A stretch of DNA of 64,000 bases from Phytophthora hibernalis (lineage: Eukaryota > Oomycota > Peronosporomycetes > Peronosporales > Peronosporaceae): assembly GCA_012656075.1 (NCBI GenBank), contig JAAKBF010000229.1:124001-188000 (forward strand). Reading direction: 5' to 3'. The position numbers and the translations under genes were made by a program. This document shows positions 1 to 12,571 of the stretch, piece by piece. Below the pieces are notes generated by a model. That model worked only from the letters and a program-made list of their open reading frames with translations. It was not told the origin of the DNA and did not search any database. Positions within the stretch are counted from its first letter, which is position 1, and each line of letters opens with the position of its first letter.

Positions 1-185
1 CAAAGATGTCGCTGCGCAGCTTGCGGCTCGATTGGATGTTCTACAACGCTAGACACAAATATATAGTCCTTTGCACCTTTTATCTGCGATTCGATCACAT
101 TAATATGGGACAGATTTTATTCTCAATCTGCACAGATAGCGCTCTTACTTTTGCACAAACCGCTCTTATATGCACCGTAGTAAGT

Positions 186-275
186 TGAACTTATGCTTAA
201 AGGGCGCATTGTTCGCTCTTTAAGAGGGTGATTCTACCGTGTTTTGGAAAATGGCGCCCTCGTATCGCGAAACGG
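186..275. repeat. Terminal fragment of a piggyBac-type MITE
   Basis: This stretch repeats the right-hand end of the element at 5802-6137: both contain CTTATGCTTAAAGGGCGCAT, then AGAGGGTGATT and CGTGTTTTGG. It ends in CGCGAAACGG directly followed by TTAA (276-279), the target site of piggyBac-like transposons. No matching left end is visible, so it is a truncated or diverged copy. Confidence 0.5.
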
Positions 276-279
276 TTAA

Positions 280-2224
280 ACCCCTGTTATATTTGATAAC
301 CGGATCGATTAGTATTGCATTTGTAAAGGTTGACCCATCCGCAGAAGATTAGGACAGAACACCTTTGTGTAATCGTATTGTACCTGCAACAGATGATTTA
401 TCCAGACAATTCAAGCAAAATTTTGGATATTTTTCTATTTCGAGCAACACGCTAAAAGTATGGCATGAGTCTCATAGAAGATAGTGTTGTTTCAGGGCAG
501 CATATATAAGAACTATACCCAACACCACCGCACCTTCGTTTTCCAGATCCTACAGCAGGTCAAGCAATGCCTTCGCGATTTCTAGGTGGAAGCTGTCACT
601 GAGGCTGCGGATGTGTAACAGCAGTTGGAACTGCATGACATGGTCTCCATGCAGCGTTGGTAGGAGGAACTTACGAACCTAATTTGCTTGCTTTCATAAA
701 TAATTGATGCAGCGATCTAAGGGGCAGCGGTTAAATCCTAATTCTCTGCGAGTTTGGTACCGTCGGGAGAGTTTGAGGTGCTCAACCTCTTCGTTGATCT
801 AAAGCGCTAACACATAGAGCAGTTGCAGTGACATGGCCAATTGTTGTACTGGTATGCTGTCGGCAGATTGAGATCAGGCTCGCACCAATGTACCCCACCA
901 AAAACAAGATGGAAAACGAGATTGCAGTCGTTTGTGTTTAGGAACTTCACAACGATTTTTAATGATTTTTCAAACTGATACAATGGGAAACGAAAGTCGA
1001 TTTTTTCAAATCGCCCACTCTGAAACTTAGTTTTGAAGTAAAGTTATCCATCTAAGCTAAATGTCAAATTTCACACTTGAAGTAAATCCGGAGCTGTTCC
1101 GTGCGAATTGGCGGTTATGTATCGTTCCTACTCAAATTACTATTCAATCGCTACTGCTATTATTTGTAATTATACATGATTTGACAAAAAAGTGAAATAT
1201 GAGGTAAACGCACGCAATTTGTTTGATAGATTTATTACTTACCAGTGGTAATTTGCCAAGTTGTTGGATCTGTATCTCTAATGTATGGAAAATGTCGTGT
1301 TCCAGCAAAACCCCACGCGCGAGGTGGTAGCAAATCGTTATAGTACTGATCGTCCGTGATATCCGTGATACTTTCGTGTTCTTGGCGAGCCAGGACTGTG
1401 CCCAGAGAAGGAAGCATGGGGTGAGATATGCACTTGTCTGGACAAGAGAGGGCTTGATTCTGGACGGGTTGGGGGTGACGCAGGATGGTTAAGGTCGACT
1501 CTCTTGCACAAAGTAGGATTCCTCCCAGTACCAGAACTACTCTGATTTTTATTGCAGCTGGATGTCCTGCGATTCTTATTGCTTCCAGCAAACTCCATAG
1601 GTGCTGGTTTCAATACCGTTATCTCTCTTTCCTTATCACGCCCTCTGCAAGTCAACCAATGTCAATGGAATTGTTATTGTTCCAAAAGAAGTTTCTGATG
1701 CCTATCAGATGTATGATCGTGATAAATTCCTGTTGACAAGGTCGGCCCTTCGTTCACCTGAATGTTCCGGAGAAAGGCGTAATAGGTATTTTCTGAACCT
1801 TTTTGTGAGCAGCAGACCACAGAGCTGCCGTTTCCAACATAGTATATCTGCACCCAAACATGACTACAGCAGTGTAGCGATCCTCTTGAATCAAATAGGG
1901 ATTTGGAAACATCTTTATCAGAAGCTTCACTTACTTTGCGAATGGAAAGTTTCCATCACGGCAACATCGTCTTGAACGCCTTGTTAATATTCCCACACGA
2001 CGTCTCCAGCCAAGGTTTACATGTAGGGAGCCTGCCTTCCACAGCCGAAGTGTCACGGTAACCGAAGTGCAAATATTGTGAGGTCTAGTACTTCACCACC
2101 GGCGCCTTGTACTTCCACCAGTGCTTGTTTAAATAATAGGCAAGCTCCGAGTTCATTGATCTAATTGAAGCAAAGTTATCCTCGCAGTTTTTCGGTCGTA
2201 GATTCAACGGCTGTGTAATACTAC
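280..2224. other. No recognisable gene
   Basis: Only short overlapping ORFs on both strands with no recognisable domain. At about 530-900 the plus strand reads as a stop-interrupted Gln/Leu/Val-rich stretch that looks like decayed coding sequence, but I cannot assign it to a family. The AT-rich part at 950-1230 shows nothing specific. Confidence 0.4.
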
Positions 2225-2249
2225 TTAGTACAAGTCCATGGATTTATCG

Positions 2250-2500
2250 GTAGCAACGTTTTTCTCAACCTTGTCCTGACCAGGCGCTGGGTTCGCAATC
2301 TCTACCTGCCCAAAATTGTTCGTGTTCTGTCCAAATCGTTGCGGTTCAAGTGCCAGCGACACACGAGAGAAGGATCTCCGGGAGATTCTTGACCTATCGC
2401 ATTCATGCAAGCGAGATCTCGATCTGTTATCAGTACAGAAGGTCGGTGTACCCCAGCGGTAGCAATAAGCCCTTCCAGCTGCCTTAAAGTCCAAACAAAG
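2250..2500 (-). pseudogene. MULE (FAR1-like) transposase fragment
   Basis: The minus strand reads TDRDLACMNAI followed about 20 residues later by CRWHLNRN. This is the typical second-aspartate block of Mutator-like transposases related to FAR1, where an aspartate follows a short strand and a C-x-W-H motif lies downstream. It spans only about 80 residues, has no upstream first-aspartate block and ends in stops, so it is a relic. It lies just outside the pogo-type element at 2572-3202, which may have inserted beside or into it. Confidence 0.55.
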
Positions 2501-2571
2501 TCTTCTTCTTTTCACCAGGAAGGCAATACTGTGCAATAGGAAGGAAAGCGTTCACGTTCGTCATTGCGATA

Positions 2572-3202
2572 CAGTAATGTGCGTCAATAAGGAACGGGGT
2601 GTCAACTAATATCCTTTGAAACATTATAAACACGTGGGGAGGGGAATACAGTGGGTATTGACTTTAGTTAACAATGGGAACCATTCTGACGCTATTGGAT
2701 GGAATTGTATCAATTGAGTCGTTTGATTGGGTGTGGAGTTAAGATTCCACCAATCAGAGGGCGAATTGGTCATTTGTATTTGGGCGCGATACATTATGTA
2801 TTCGAATCGGACCAGGTTCGTCCCTCACGCACGCCCGCGTCAAAAACCTGCCGCCCAATACGACAGCGAAGATCCAGCCCATGAACCAGGGAATTATCTA
2901 CTGCGTTAAGCGCGAAATACTGACAAAGAAAATGATGCATGCACTGGGCTACATTGGCGAGTCCGATGAAGATGGCTATAAAGTCGATGTGTTAACGGCT
3001 ATGAAAAGGTGTTAATCGGCGTGGGATACCGTGCCTGTTTCTACAATAAAGAAGTGCTAGATACATTCGACTCTCATCAGTAAGGCAAGTGTATCCTTCT
3101 GACTTAACTAATCAATACAATGCCTTTCTTTTTTGCTTGTTGGCGCGTATATCCTTCACAATTCTATATATACCAGGTGTTCCTTATTGACGCACATTAC
3201 TG
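2572..3202 (+). mobile_element. Internally deleted pogo/Tc1-mariner-type transposon
   Basis: A 631-bp element with perfect 24-bp terminal inverted repeats beginning CAGTAATGTGCGTCAATAAG (2572-2595 and 3179-3202). A TA dinucleotide sits on each side (2570-2571 and 3203-3204), the target duplication of the Tc1/mariner/pogo superfamily. It encloses the C-terminal part of a pogo/Tigger-type DDE transposase at 2845-3080 but lacks the rest of a transposase, so it is a non-autonomous deletion derivative. Identical ends suggest it moved fairly recently by the standards of the surrounding relics. Confidence 0.88.
2845..3080 (+). pseudogene. Pogo/Tigger-like DDE transposase, C-terminal fragment
   Basis: The plus strand encodes LPPNTTAKIQPMNQGII followed by K-rich sequence and, after about 40 residues, a decayed SAWDTV / TIKKC / HSTL block. 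LPPNTT-x-x-QPMDQG is the hallmark of the DDE_1 (pogo, Tigger, jerky) transposase core near its third acidic residue. Two in-frame stops interrupt the last part. The position between matching TIRs (2572-3202) shows that it belongs to that element. Confidence 0.75.
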
Positions 3203-3204
3203 TA

Positions 3205-4170
3205 ATGCTCAACAGCGGTAAACAAACTTGTGCGCCGTCAATTTCTTCAGTAGAACTTCTGTTGGCGTATCGTTAGCCAAATCTTGCTGTCGTTCAGCGT
3301 TCTTCCTGTTTGTAATATCCTTTACAGTCACAGTTGTCGATGGGGCGGCATGCAGCATAGTACTTAAGGAGAGACACCAACAGCAGATTATGAGGCTAAC
3401 GAATCCGAGCTCGAGATACAAGCAGATAGGTGCCGTTCCATGTCCCGTCGGCGGTGCCCAGGGTGGATACCTGGGTCACCAGAGGTAGGGTGGTTGTGGA
3501 CGAGAGAACTCTTCAGGTACACGACTTACACTTGCCCTCACAGACGTTTGGATCAACGGCTTCAATACGGATTTCTCTTGAACAACCAGTATTTCTTGTC
3601 TCATGATCTGTCCGAATTCGGTCGTTGTCGCAAAGCCCACGAATATTGTGCGTCTTCCCATATCGATCGCACTGGTAGCCCCGCTGCCGAATCACCCTCT
3701 GATAGGTTGTCTTGTGTGCTCGTGTCACGTCAATGCCCTTTTTTATTTCAAGCATACACCGCTCCTTCAACATCTTCAAAAAGCATACTCTTGTACTGGA
3801 AGGGGATGAACGTCAAAGTTTCAAGGTGTACAATCATCGATGTTGGATTGTATATAACTCTGAATTGTTGGTCGTCAGTGATTTGGGTGCATTCTAGGTA
3901 AAGCGTATCCTGGATTACTGACATTCTTGAAGTCTGAATTTCAGACAAGTCTGACATCTGTTGTTTGAGAGTGCACCCTGACGTGGAAATACACTCGTCG
4001 CAACTTCAAGTCGACACTACTCGATAGAGTACCGTTTCTTCATACGCAAACGAGCCGACAAGGATTCGACAAGATATTCACGCCACCAAGAACCCAGGAT
4101 TGAAGCTTCGCGGCTGATATCCTGAACGATTGTTAACTCTTCGTCTTCCCCTTCTCCATACTCTGGAGGA
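3205..4170. other. Unassigned sequence
   Basis: Several overlapping minus-strand ORFs of 60-90 residues (for example about 3513-3779, 3748-3957, 4017-4214) have protein-like composition but match no family I recognise. The downstream edge touches the Copia relic that starts on the plus strand near 4171. It is probably another decayed element. Confidence 0.3.
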
Positions 4171-5597
4171 GTGGAATTCTGGACCACGCTATACGACAAC
4201 CCCTGTGCGGTCAAAGTTGCATCGACTTCGTCACACTTGGAGGTCTATTCTCCGGTTGTACGGTTGGAGACGCTGCTAGTCTTGCTGACTCTAGAAGCTA
4301 TGTGGGACTATGATGTTCACCAAATGGACGTGGCAGCTGCTTTTCGGGACGGCAAAATTGATGTGGAGGTTTATTTGGAACAACCCGAGTGGTTGAAAGT
4401 ACCTGGAATGGAGAACTGGGTATGCCGTTTGCTGAAAAGTCTGAACGGATTGAAGCAGGCACCGCCGGTGTGGTTCCAATTATTAAAAACCTTTTGGAGG
4501 AGCAAGACTTCACGCTATTGAAGTCGGAAACATGTGTTGCTGTGAAGATTATCGATGGTCAATTAGGGTTGATCCCACTCTATGTGGATGACATTATTCT
4601 ATTTGCTCTCAACATGAAGCTTATCAACGAGAAAAGCAAATGTTCTTTGCAAGGTTCGAGATGAAGGACCTCGGAGAGATACACTACATGTAAGGATGGG
4701 AAGTCACCCTCAACCGACGTGCGTGAACTATCTTCATTAGCCAAAGCAAATATGCTAACACGGTGCTGGAACGGTTCGGAATGGAGAAGTGCAATCGTTG
4801 TAAGGCGCTATGTACAGGAGATTAAAGTTGACGAAGGGCATGTGTGTCGCAGACACAGATGAGAAATCACTGATAAGTACCAAGCCGTACCGATCAGTGG
4901 TAGGAAGTCTGATGGATTTGATGCTGGGCTCGTGATCAGATCTACCCTACTTAGTCCGTAAGTGCCGTCGGTTTCTAGAAAACCCACAAATTCTGTATTG
5001 ATGAGCAGCCAAACGTGGTTTGAGATATATTTGCAAGACATTAGACTGGGGTGTCTGCCTAGGTGGACTTGAATGGACGGAGCAGGAACTGAATCACCCC
5101 ATGCAAGCCTTTACTGGCGCCGATTTTGCAAACCGTACGGATGACAGAAAATATGTTGCAGGCTATCTGACGAAGGTTTGTGCGAGTACGATATCATGGA
5201 GTAGACAAACCGAAAGAACGGTCGCCCTTGAGGACAAATACATGGCACTGAGCCTTCTCGTACAAGAAATCGTGCATCTTCGCCAAATGCTCAAAGAATT
5301 GCGAGTGCAACAGAAAGCGCCGACGATAGTATTTTTGATAACGAGAGTGCCAAGAAGCAGGCAAACAATACTCCATTTCACCAGCGAACTAAGCATATTG
5401 ATGTACGGCATCATTTTGTTCGAGAGCGAGTGGAAATGAAGAAGATTGATGTGTTTCGTGTTACTGGATCCGAAAATATGGCGAATGCATTTACAAATCC
5501 CCTTCTTCGAGCTACGTTTGATAAGGCCATATCAGCAGTGAGTTCGATTACAAGATTTAAGCTTGAAGAGCCAAGGTACAACGATGGCAACCAGTAG
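4171..5597 (+). pseudogene. Ty1/Copia pol relic (RT and RNase H)
   Basis: Plus-strand fragments in shifting frames reproduce the Copia reverse transcriptase in order: VYSPVVRLETL and HQMDVAAAF near 4230-4350, LNGLKQAP near 4440, and the catalytic YVDDIIL box near 4580. RNase H pieces follow, including YVAGYLTK, ISWSRQ and ALEDKYMAL (5150-5250), then a terminal MANAFTNPL block near 5480. Frames change at least three times and in-frame stops are present, so it is dead. No gag or integrase precedes it and no LTR pair was found. Confidence 0.85.
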
Positions 5598-5801
5598 CTG
5601 CGGCTATTGCGAAGTACAGTGTACAGGTCCCCACAGTTGGTGTCGTGGCAATATGGTTCTGTATGTGTGTGGGTTGTTTATCCAGAGAAGGCACTGAAAA
5701 TGCTGGAAGGTTTCCCACATCATGGAATTGTCCTATCGAGGTTGGTCACTTCCAGTGACAGTTGAGAAGAGAGCTTGCAGTTGAGATATGACTAACTTTA
5801 A
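5598..5801. other. Downstream of Copia relic; no gene
   Basis: GT-rich sequence after the Copia stop that could be remnant 3' LTR, but no second copy occurs in the window to prove it. Confidence 0.3.
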
Positions 5802-6137
5802 CCCTTTCGCGAACTACCTAGGTAATCTATACTGTACAAATCTAAGTCAGTTATTTCTTAAAGGGCACATAATCTGTCCTTTAACGATTTCACGGTACTC
5901 GTATTGCCTATATCCCATGCAACAAATCATCTTCAGTGATTTACCAATAATGTCTGATTCATGAATCTCACTTGGGTTCAGTAGGCTATAATGATTACGC
6001 CAAGGACTGTGTATAACATGTTACTAAATAGGGTGCGTGAACTTATGCTTAAAGGGCGCATTTCAAGAGGGTGATTTGCTGCCGTGTTTTGGGAAGGACT
6101 TAAAGGGCGAGAAATGCGCCGTTATGTCGGAAAAGGG
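5802..6137. mobile_element. piggyBac-type MITE flanked by TTAA
   Basis: A 336-bp non-coding element starting CCCTTTCGCGAACTACC and ending (as reverse complement) CCCTTTTCCGACATAACGG, with TTAA immediately outside each end (5798-5801 and 6138-6141). A terminal CCC and exact TTAA duplication are diagnostic of the piggyBac superfamily. Internal AAAGGGCGCAT repeats resemble subterminal transposase-binding motifs (inference). The fragment at 186-275 belongs to the same family. Confidence 0.75.
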
Positions 6138-6141
6138 TTAA

Positions 6142-6929
6142 TGGAGAAGACAGATAGTGACTATTATGGTACAAAGAGTAACCTGAGTGGTGAGCTCATT
6201 CTGCAAAGGACCGATTCCCTCGCAGGCAGCATATGCTACTGCTCACTAACAATACATATTCGATTCCTAGCTTAGCGCTAGCGACTGTTGTTCGCGTCAA
6301 AAGATCTGAATCACTGCTGAGCAGAGAAATCACGCAAAATATCCATGGAAAAAGACGTAAGATGCACGGAGAAGTAATGCTCTGAAATTCAGGCAAAGAA
6401 AATAGAGACAACTAGAAGGAGTTGCTATCGGTGCTTCCTAGAATAATATTTAAGCGCGTAGGATGGTCGACGACTTGCGTTACTGCACATTTAAGCGCGA
6501 CAGCACGACAGCACTGATGTACATTTATATAAGGTGTCCTCGACTTACGTACCAATTTTACGCCTGCGCGCGCTGTGAATGATCATGTGCTATTCGAATA
6601 CACAGAAGATTCCACCTGAACGAAAAAATAGCTACAAGGGATTACAGGATGAAGTGTTGAACTATTTTGGCTGAGAAGTGAAGTGGTCGTCCAAATGAAA
6701 AAGATGCAACTCGACTCAAGCCAGTGAGCCTGTTTGGCTCGTTCGAAATCGTTTTGCCATAGCAATAAGCATCACACAGCAGATCGTTGCTTCGGTTCTC
6801 GCACATGATTTTGCTTCACTGAAGGAAGGCGGAGGTCTGACAGGGGTAACTCCGCGTCAAGTGTTTCTACTGCATTTCAATTCACTTGCTGCTTGTTGCA
6901 TTCAGTCCTCCAGCGTTCAATGCAAGGCA
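6142..6929. other. No recognisable gene
   Basis: Short ORFs on both strands without recognisable domains. It lies 3' of the minus-strand Ulp1-like relic and would be expected to hold its catalytic cysteine region, but none is visible. Confidence 0.35.
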
Positions 6930-8643
6930 CTATTCCGCTATCCCATTCACTCTCCATCCCGCTCTGTAATCTCCGATCGGATCATAATGATAAGCTGGGA
7001 CCCTGTCAGCAACATCTATTTTGGCTATGATCAGCGTCCAGTGTTCATTTTCCACATTATGTAGATAAATGAGAAACCTCATTTTCGACAGATCGACCGT
7101 ACCCCTTGCTCGCCCTGGAACTTTGGGTGGCTCGGACCACGAACGAATACTAACGTGTGATTCGTATACTCGACAGCTCCAACGTAGTTCACATACAGCT
7201 CGAAGGGCCATTTGAATTATAGAATCGTTCAGGAATGTGCTGTGCGCAATACTGCCAATCATTTGGTCAAAGCTCTCGCTACAAGTTTCACCTGGAAGCT
7301 CAAATGTTGTCTGAAGGCACGAACTATTTAACTTCACAATTAAATCCGCTGCACAGGCTTTTTGCGGCCTCGCCTCTTGTCAGTATGGACTTGAGTTTCC
7401 ATCCCAAACATCTTCACATCACCATCATCATATTATCATATTATCATGACATCTGTAGCCATCGAATATCGTTATCCCATGCAGCACATTTACGACAGAA
7501 AAAATAAAGTTGGTGAATCGATAAACAGCGCGACAGGTAACCGCATTCACAAAACAAAGTGAGAATTTGTACATGCCGCAGTTGCAGCGCATTAAGTACC
7601 ACCAGCACAAAAAACCAAAACTTATCTTGTAAACTCTTTGAACGACTTACCGTAGATGATAATAAGAGCACCTTGCAGTTTACATTCGCCTTCCACATAT
7701 ATAACATCGCTCTTATCAATGTTGAGCCTTCACCGGAACTCTTTTAGATTATCGTACCCTCTTTCTGCTTCAGAACGCTCTCCATCACCATCATAAGGTT
7801 TGGGGGTACAACAAAATTGTGTACAAAGTCATTTTCTTGACGAATCTCACGGCAACAAGTAGTCTCCTTCCTTTCACAAATGGTTCTTTCGTACCGCGAG
7901 GGTACGCGTCGATCACAGACTTTACAAGTTTGAGATCAGTTGTGACTTTAACCCATCGGAGTAAATATGACAGCTTAGATGGAATGTCGGGGAGGAGAAT
8001 AATGCATACCGAGGTCCTGGATTCAGCTTCGTCTGCTTCAATTTATCTGCGCGTAGTGTTTCTTGGTTTTGGCCGTGCTAACGTGCGCACTCCATTATTG
8101 TTTTTGATACGGCGTTGACGATCGCTCCGGTGCATTGTTGACACAAGTTGACGGACGGGCACGTGTCGCTACAGCTGATGCATTGGGTGTACCTGGTACC
8201 TGGTTGTTACGTTCAATCTCAACAACCTCCTAACCCTAGTCAACGTCGATATTTTACATTTTCCGTTCAATAAATGATGTGGGCTCTAACAGCAACACTT
8301 GTCTCCACCAAAGTTAAAGCTTCTTGACGTGAAGGAGGTTGGATCAAATAACGGGGACAAACGTCTGCATCAACATCATCTATGTCATCGGCATCATCCT
8401 GATCTCAGTCGAACAAATCGACAGCGGCATCGATCCCATCAGCTTCGTCGTCGATACGGTCAAATTGGCCCGCAATTTCATTTCCTCCTTTGCATCACCA
8501 CTGCATTCTTTGGAGAGAAGCCTATCCCTACGAGCAATAGTTTTGTAGAAATGAGCTGACGACAGATTGGACAACCGATTCAGCAGTGAATCGATAATAG
8601 CCAAGGCAAACCGGTACCTTTTAGCGGAAGAAAGAACGACCAA
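6930..8643 (-). pseudogene. Ulp1-like (C48) cysteine protease relic
   Basis: The best segment (6930-7337) encodes FLNDSIIQMALRAV near its start and NVENEHWTLIIAKID about 60 residues later, then a YDPIGDY aspartate region. That order fits the Ulp1/SENP fold, with a substrate-side LND helix, catalytic His in H-W, then Asp. The catalytic Cys block (typically Q-x-D-x-x-x-C-G) is missing. Upstream on the same strand, 7800-8090 and 8380-8640 contain protein-like stretches such as ALAIIDSLLNRLSNL that may be N-terminal exons, but I cannot prove the link. Ulp1-type genes of this sort are commonly carried by MULE transposons. Confidence 0.5.
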
Positions 8644-9111
8644 ATCTGTTATTTTTATTTGTGTTTCAACTTCACGAACTCAACACTTCCTTTCTGTCGC
8701 ATGCAAATAAAAGGAGCTTTTGACTCTGTAGAACCCGGGTCTTGTCCTTTGGCCGTCACCACATTCGAGCGCAACTTCACCTAGCAATATCCAGGGCAGT
8801 CACGATCGACTTGACTCTTTCGTCGATGGAGCTGTAAAATTCGGCACTAGTCCGCACGTTCTACCGATCAACAACGCCGAATGAAGGAAACACCGCAAAA
8901 TTAAGCCCGTCCCGAGCAATTACAAGAATGGGACGGCACGGTAAGTTGGAATTGGTGTAGAAAAAAGCATATGCAGATCCAATTGCAGATATACGTGTGA
9001 AAGTTCGAGAGCACCCCTACGTGGAAGTATCACCACGCTATAAACGTCAGAGGCCAACCTACGATAGGCTAGTACGGCGTCGCTCTGACAAGCCTTTGAT
9101 GAATGTACGTA
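8644..9111. other. No recognisable gene
   Basis: No ORF with recognisable homology and no repeat structure seen. Confidence 0.35.
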
Positions 9112-9253
9112 GCACAGATACAAATTGTCTGACAACAGCGACTTGATAACTGAGTACGCAGGCGATAGTTCAATCGAGACTTGCACAGATGCAAATTGTC
9201 TGACAACAGCGACTTGATGACTGAGTACACCGGCGATAGTTCAATCGAGACTT
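9112..9253. repeat. 71-bp tandem duplication
   Basis: Units 9112-9182 and 9183-9253 both read GCACAGAT, AAATTGTCTGACAACAGCGA, ACTGAGTAC and GCGATAGTTCAATCGAGACT, with only a few mismatches. It is a simple two-copy local duplication in non-coding sequence. Confidence 0.85.
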
Positions 9254-9396
9254 GGTCGATAGCCTAGCAGCGCTTTAACCTTTATTATCAGGACCAGTGG
9301 GCTGGGAAGAAGCCCACGGGTGGATTCTTGAAGTTATAGTTTAATCAGAGAAAACGTAGAGGCTAGCCGTGTTTTAGCGAAAGGCAACTAGTCATT

Positions 9397-10600
9397 TCAA
9401 GCCACTAGCTGCTTAGCGTGACAGTCACGCTTCGCATTAGGACCGCAGACGTCTATGAAGATGTTTTGCTCAGGAATTGAGCAATTCAAGCAGTAAAACG
9501 ATGCTTTCCACCCACATTCACAGAACTTGCGCTTGGCACGAAGACTTGTCATGAGCATCCATCGATATTGGGGCAGGGCACTTAGAGGACCCAACATGTG
9601 CGCTAGAGCTGGAGTCCCATCTCCTATATGGCAATCATGACCACCTCGCGTGGATCGATCCATCGTGAATTCATTCAAAAATCAACAGATATGCTAACTG
9701 CGAGATGAAGTCGTTGAAGACAACATCACACAGTCGACTATTTAATCCAATAATGATAGGCCGGATTGGTTTCCATGGATCATCTGATACTACATCATCT
9801 GCAAAAGATAGAGAGCTGGCAATTTGTTCAAAGGTGAAACGTGACATACCGTAGCGCTCACCAAAGTTAGGAGCTGTCCCAACGCAGCCGTTGCCAACTT
9901 CTCTTTCCCAGTAAACTCGCAAGGGTCCCTGTCTAGGCTCTACAGTCATGGCAAGGCAAAGACCAATCCACCGAAAAAGCACCTTCGCCGATTCGACGTT
10001 GACGACGTGCCTGGCGTTTGGCATTATCGAGTTGGATTGTGTTCTGCAGTGTAGCCCACGGGTACATTAGATTGAACTACTTCGCAAACGTTTCTTTTGC
10101 CAAGCTGCAACATAGATGACCAACGAAATGCAGTCTTCCGTCTGGGTTGCAATGATGCTGGGTCGATAAGCACCCCGAGCAAAATTGCCACGTCCGGTTA
10201 TTAGCATGTATTCTGCCATCGTCCGAAATAACAGCATGAGATCTTATGGCTACTTCATCTTCTTGATCTTCCGAGTCTGAAGACGCTGAGGATGACGATG
10301 AAGGATACTCATTTGCTCAAGTAGTAATGCAGTTAGTGACTCTGCATATAGTGAATCTTCATTTATTTGACAAGTCTGTTCCTGATTGTCTGCTATAGGG
10401 CCGACAGCTCGCACGCACACCCTCTCAACCGCACCACCTTCCCACTGAACGTCATACCACGGCTGTATTGTGCTGGAGTTGACAGAAACCATTACACCAC
10501 GTTTGTTGGATGTGGCCTTGGTCTTGCCTTGCACGCAATCTCCGACGACTCGTTTCACCATGAAGGAAGCTCGGTTTGTGACCGAAAAAACGCTAGACAT
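9397..10600 (-). pseudogene. piggyBac-like (DDE_Tnp_1_7) transposase relic
   Basis: Read on the minus strand. The middle part (9671-10024) encodes GMSRFTFEQIASSLSFADD followed by DPWKPIRPII and LNSRL, the RF-x-x-I / short helix / kinked-helix block that precedes the first catalytic aspartate in piggyBac-like transposases. The 3' part (9397-9678) holds a Cys-rich end with KRKFCECGW and CLNC, consistent with the C-terminal zinc-binding region. An upstream ORF (10250-10600) with WYDVQWEGG may be the N-terminal domain. The central catalytic region between 9671 and 9678 is essentially deleted, so the copy is inactive. Confidence 0.6.
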
Positions 10601-11168
10601 TGTACTATATTGTTAAACATTTAGAAGCGCGCGACAAGACCAGGAAGGGGTTCCTTCATTTATTTTAAAGTGAGCCCACGCGTGGGACCAACTGGTAATA
10701 AAGAAAGCTGGTTCCATTTCACCTGGATTCTATTAGTAGTCGTATTACCTGCCGAGAAGAATGCACCTCGCCCATAACTCACCCACATCTCTCTACAGGG
10801 CTCCCGTTGTTGTCGAAGTTGGAAATAATGTCCGGGTGTCATCAGCACAGTAGTTCACAAACTCAGCATAAATTTCATCGAATGTTGCCTGCATGTGACT
10901 GTACTAAATATTCATCACAATAGAATAGTTATTGATCTGGAGACATACGATTAAAAGTATTTTACAAACCTCTTCAGCATCCACCTGAAAAAACCTGTCG
11001 AGACCTTCGCGCTGGGCAACACGAAGATCGTATTGTTCCAGTCAAATGTTCTGATGAAGGGCGGTTGACTGGGCGGATCAAATATACTCATCCAATTTTC
11101 AAATCATTTGTGAATAGCCCGATGGTTTTTACGTGGTACCGAGACTCTTTTTAAGTCCGAACTCGTAC
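10601..11168. other. No recognisable gene
   Basis: Sequence upstream of the piggyBac relic. No supported ORF and no inverted-repeat end found. Confidence 0.35.
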
Positions 11169-11602
11169 TTAGTCATAGCAATAGTAAGATGAAATAATTT
11201 CCCGGCATCGCGCGGTTTGATATTCATCCGGTCGCGTTCGGAAATTTCGAGTAGATCTCACAATACTTCCTACAAAGCAATAACTTCTAATATGACATCG
11301 CGTGGAATTGACAAAGCAAAACCTTAGCTGGTCTCCTGCACCCCCGAAGTCTTTGTCGATGACCACAGTATTGATGCCCCCAGCCATTGTTTTTCCTTGA
11401 AAAATTATAGAATTCGCATCGAATCAGTTTTCTGGCCCACCGCTATAAATCTTAAACAGGTATCCCTCGACAAGTAGGGCTTGTGACTAGTAACCTTCCC
11501 GACGTTCTCTACCGTGGACACATATCGCGTCACATAATCAACTGCTGCTGCCACATACCGCTGGCCTACTTCACTGACTGGAAATGGGACGGCCACTTTC
11601 AT
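11169..11602 (-). pseudogene. Ty3/Gypsy integrase scrap
   Basis: The minus strand (11405-11602) encodes VPFPVSEVGQRYVAAAVDYV followed by TRYVSTVENVGK. The G-x-RYV-x-x-x-VDYVTRY pattern is the first-aspartate block of a Gypsy integrase core. Continuation towards 11169 (TVVIDKDFGGAGDQ) may be the second-aspartate region in decayed form. No flanking pol domain is in register. Confidence 0.5.
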
Positions 11603-12571
11603 GGACCACCGGTCCCCGACGTCACCTCCACGGATTATTCTCGATGGTGGAATTATTTCACCAGACGCGCTTTTCTACTACCGCACTCCTGATATCCACG
11701 AATCAAAAGTAGATTCCATGAAGACTGCAGCCCATAGTTTTTGGTGGCTGGATTACTCGTTTCCCATTCGCAGTGTAAATCAATGCATGTCCATGTTGCA
11801 CTTCCACCTTCATTCCTCGGATCCAACATCTCACACACAAGACGGATTTTCCTCTGGTCACTACTGATTCCTTGGTCGGTGAGCTGCAACGTCAATCCAG
11901 CAGCCTGCCGGTTCGATACGGTCCTCGTTCCAGAGCCCAACGTGTCTCGTGGTGTATCCACCGTGCACATTTGTTCGGATCTTCGTACTCCCCGTCAACC
12001 AGTTGCGAGCGTCCTCGCTGTGGAGCAGCATCAACTTGCGTTTTAGACGACATTGTTCGCTTTCGCGTCGGTGGATTCGCCATCATTGACAAGGTTTCAC
12101 GCTTGCTTTTGTCCGGCTGGCATACTTCCAGGTGTCGTATACCCATACCCGCTACCATCTCAGGATTTGTAGACCAGCCCCCATGCAGATACATGCCATC
12201 TTCGGTCGTTGCGGATGCCGTCGACACCTTACCACTGCTTTGGCTGGATGTTGTCGATCTCTGTCGCCACTCAGGTCCGTACTGTCTTGTACACCCAGTG
12301 TTGATGCAAATTCTTCTGTTCGACGTTGTGGTCCTCCATCCAGCGTTTGGCGGATCGTGTTAATTGTCGAGAAGGCGCTACTCCATCCGCCGCGCTTTAT
12401 TCTTCTGGATCTTCTGGTCGTCCTGCACGTCTACATTTTGCGTATTCCGCATTGTTGGTTGATCGTGATGGTACGCGTTTGCTGTGACTAGTACTTCTGC
12501 TACTGGTTCACTCATCCGCACGATCGGGGCTCGCGTCGATACAGACTCCGCCATCTGTTGCGCCTCTTGCG
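11603..12571. other. Unassigned, probably decayed element
   Basis: ORFs up to 163 codons on both strands overlap each other and none shows a recognisable domain. It lies between a Gypsy integrase scrap (minus) and a MULE relic (plus). Confidence 0.3.
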
